Shown: piece by piece, positions 6,580-6,734 of the stretch
How the letters are laid out: every line of letters begins with the position of its first letter
Position numbering within the stretch: the stretch's first letter is position 1
Source: Bacillota bacterium
GTDB taxonomy: Bacteria > Bacillota > DTU030
DNA: 6,734 nucleotides
Reading direction: 5' to 3'
Assembly: GCA_012841005.1 (NCBI GenBank)
Contig: DUVO01000091.1
Coordinates: 1-6,734, forward strand
Program-made: the position numbers and the translations under genes
The notes under the pieces: model-generated
The model's input: only the letters and a program-made list of their open reading frames with translations
Database searches by the model: none
Told to the model about the DNA's origin: nothing

Positions 6580-6734
6580 TTATAATTCCAGATCAACAAT
6601 TTTTTCCGCAATTTCTTCATAGGCCTGTTCCGCCTTACTGCTGTATGTACGCCAACCCTCTTCGTTCCAAACCTCAACCCGGTTGGACACCCCGATAACC
6701 ACAACGTCCTTGTCTATACCGGCGTATTCCCGCA
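6580..6734 (-). CDS. mraZ: MraZ transcriptional regulator, C-terminal part (5' end outside window)
   Basis: Reading the minus strand from the right edge gives 50 residues ending in TAA (6582-6580). It begins REYAGIDKDVVVIGVSNRVEV and continues WNEEGWRTYSSKAEQAYEEIAEKIVDLEL. This matches the second AbrB/SpoVT-like repeat and C-terminal helix of MraZ, whose typical form is LREYAGLDKDVVVIG..NRxEIW. MraZ proteins are about 140-150 aa, so roughly the first two thirds lie beyond the window. MraZ is a DNA-binding regulator, usually the first gene of the dcw cluster, that binds repeats upstream of its own gene and controls the operon. That control region would lie outside this window, further to the right. 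It precedes rsmH by 33 bp, the standard order. Confidence 0.93.
   Translation of the reverse strand, partial: REYAGIDKDVVVIGVSNRVEVWNEEGWRTYSSKAEQAYEEIAEKIVDLEL

Overview
The window is the 5' part of a bacterial dcw (division and cell wall) cluster, read entirely from the minus strand. In transcription order, from the right end of the window to the left, it holds mraZ (3' end only), rsmH (mraW), an ftsL-type septum gene, a class B penicillin-binding protein of the FtsI/SpoVD type, murE, and murF (cut by the window's left edge). All of the ORFs on the plus strand, including two long ones, are antisense shadows of these genes.

The organism looks like a Gram-positive, probably endospore-forming member of the Clostridia (Bacillota), perhaps of the Moorella/Peptococcaceae type. 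The support is the gene order mraZ-rsmH-ftsL-PBP-murE-murF, a PBP with two C-terminal PASTA domains, a MurE with the DNPR motif of meso-diaminopimelate-adding enzymes, strong purine-rich Shine-Dalgarno sites, and moderately high GC. The genus is inferred from general resemblance and has not been tested by a search.

Region by region on the minus strand: 6734-6580 is the MraZ C-terminus. After 33 bp comes rsmH (6546-5581). Its TAG stop shares one base with the GTG start of ftsL (5581-5093). A 24-bp gap leads to the PBP gene (5068-2981). A 275-bp non-coding gap (2980-2706) follows, the only sizeable one in the window. It holds a degenerate heptamer tandem repeat, a set of mutually exclusive inverted repeats, and the murE Shine-Dalgarno site. 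murE (2699 or 2705 to 1209) ends directly against the murF start (1208), and the murF Shine-Dalgarno site lies inside the end of murE.

The genes work in one process. MurE and MurF add the third amino acid and the terminal dipeptide to the peptidoglycan precursor in the cytoplasm. The PBP cross-links the finished wall at the septum or spore cortex. The FtsL-like protein is a bitopic divisome scaffold likely to contact that PBP. RsmH methylates 16S rRNA, and MraZ is the cluster's usual transcriptional regulator. I found no novel system, mobile element, CRISPR array or RNA gene. The points most worth checking are the murE-upstream gap and the cysteines near the PBP active site.
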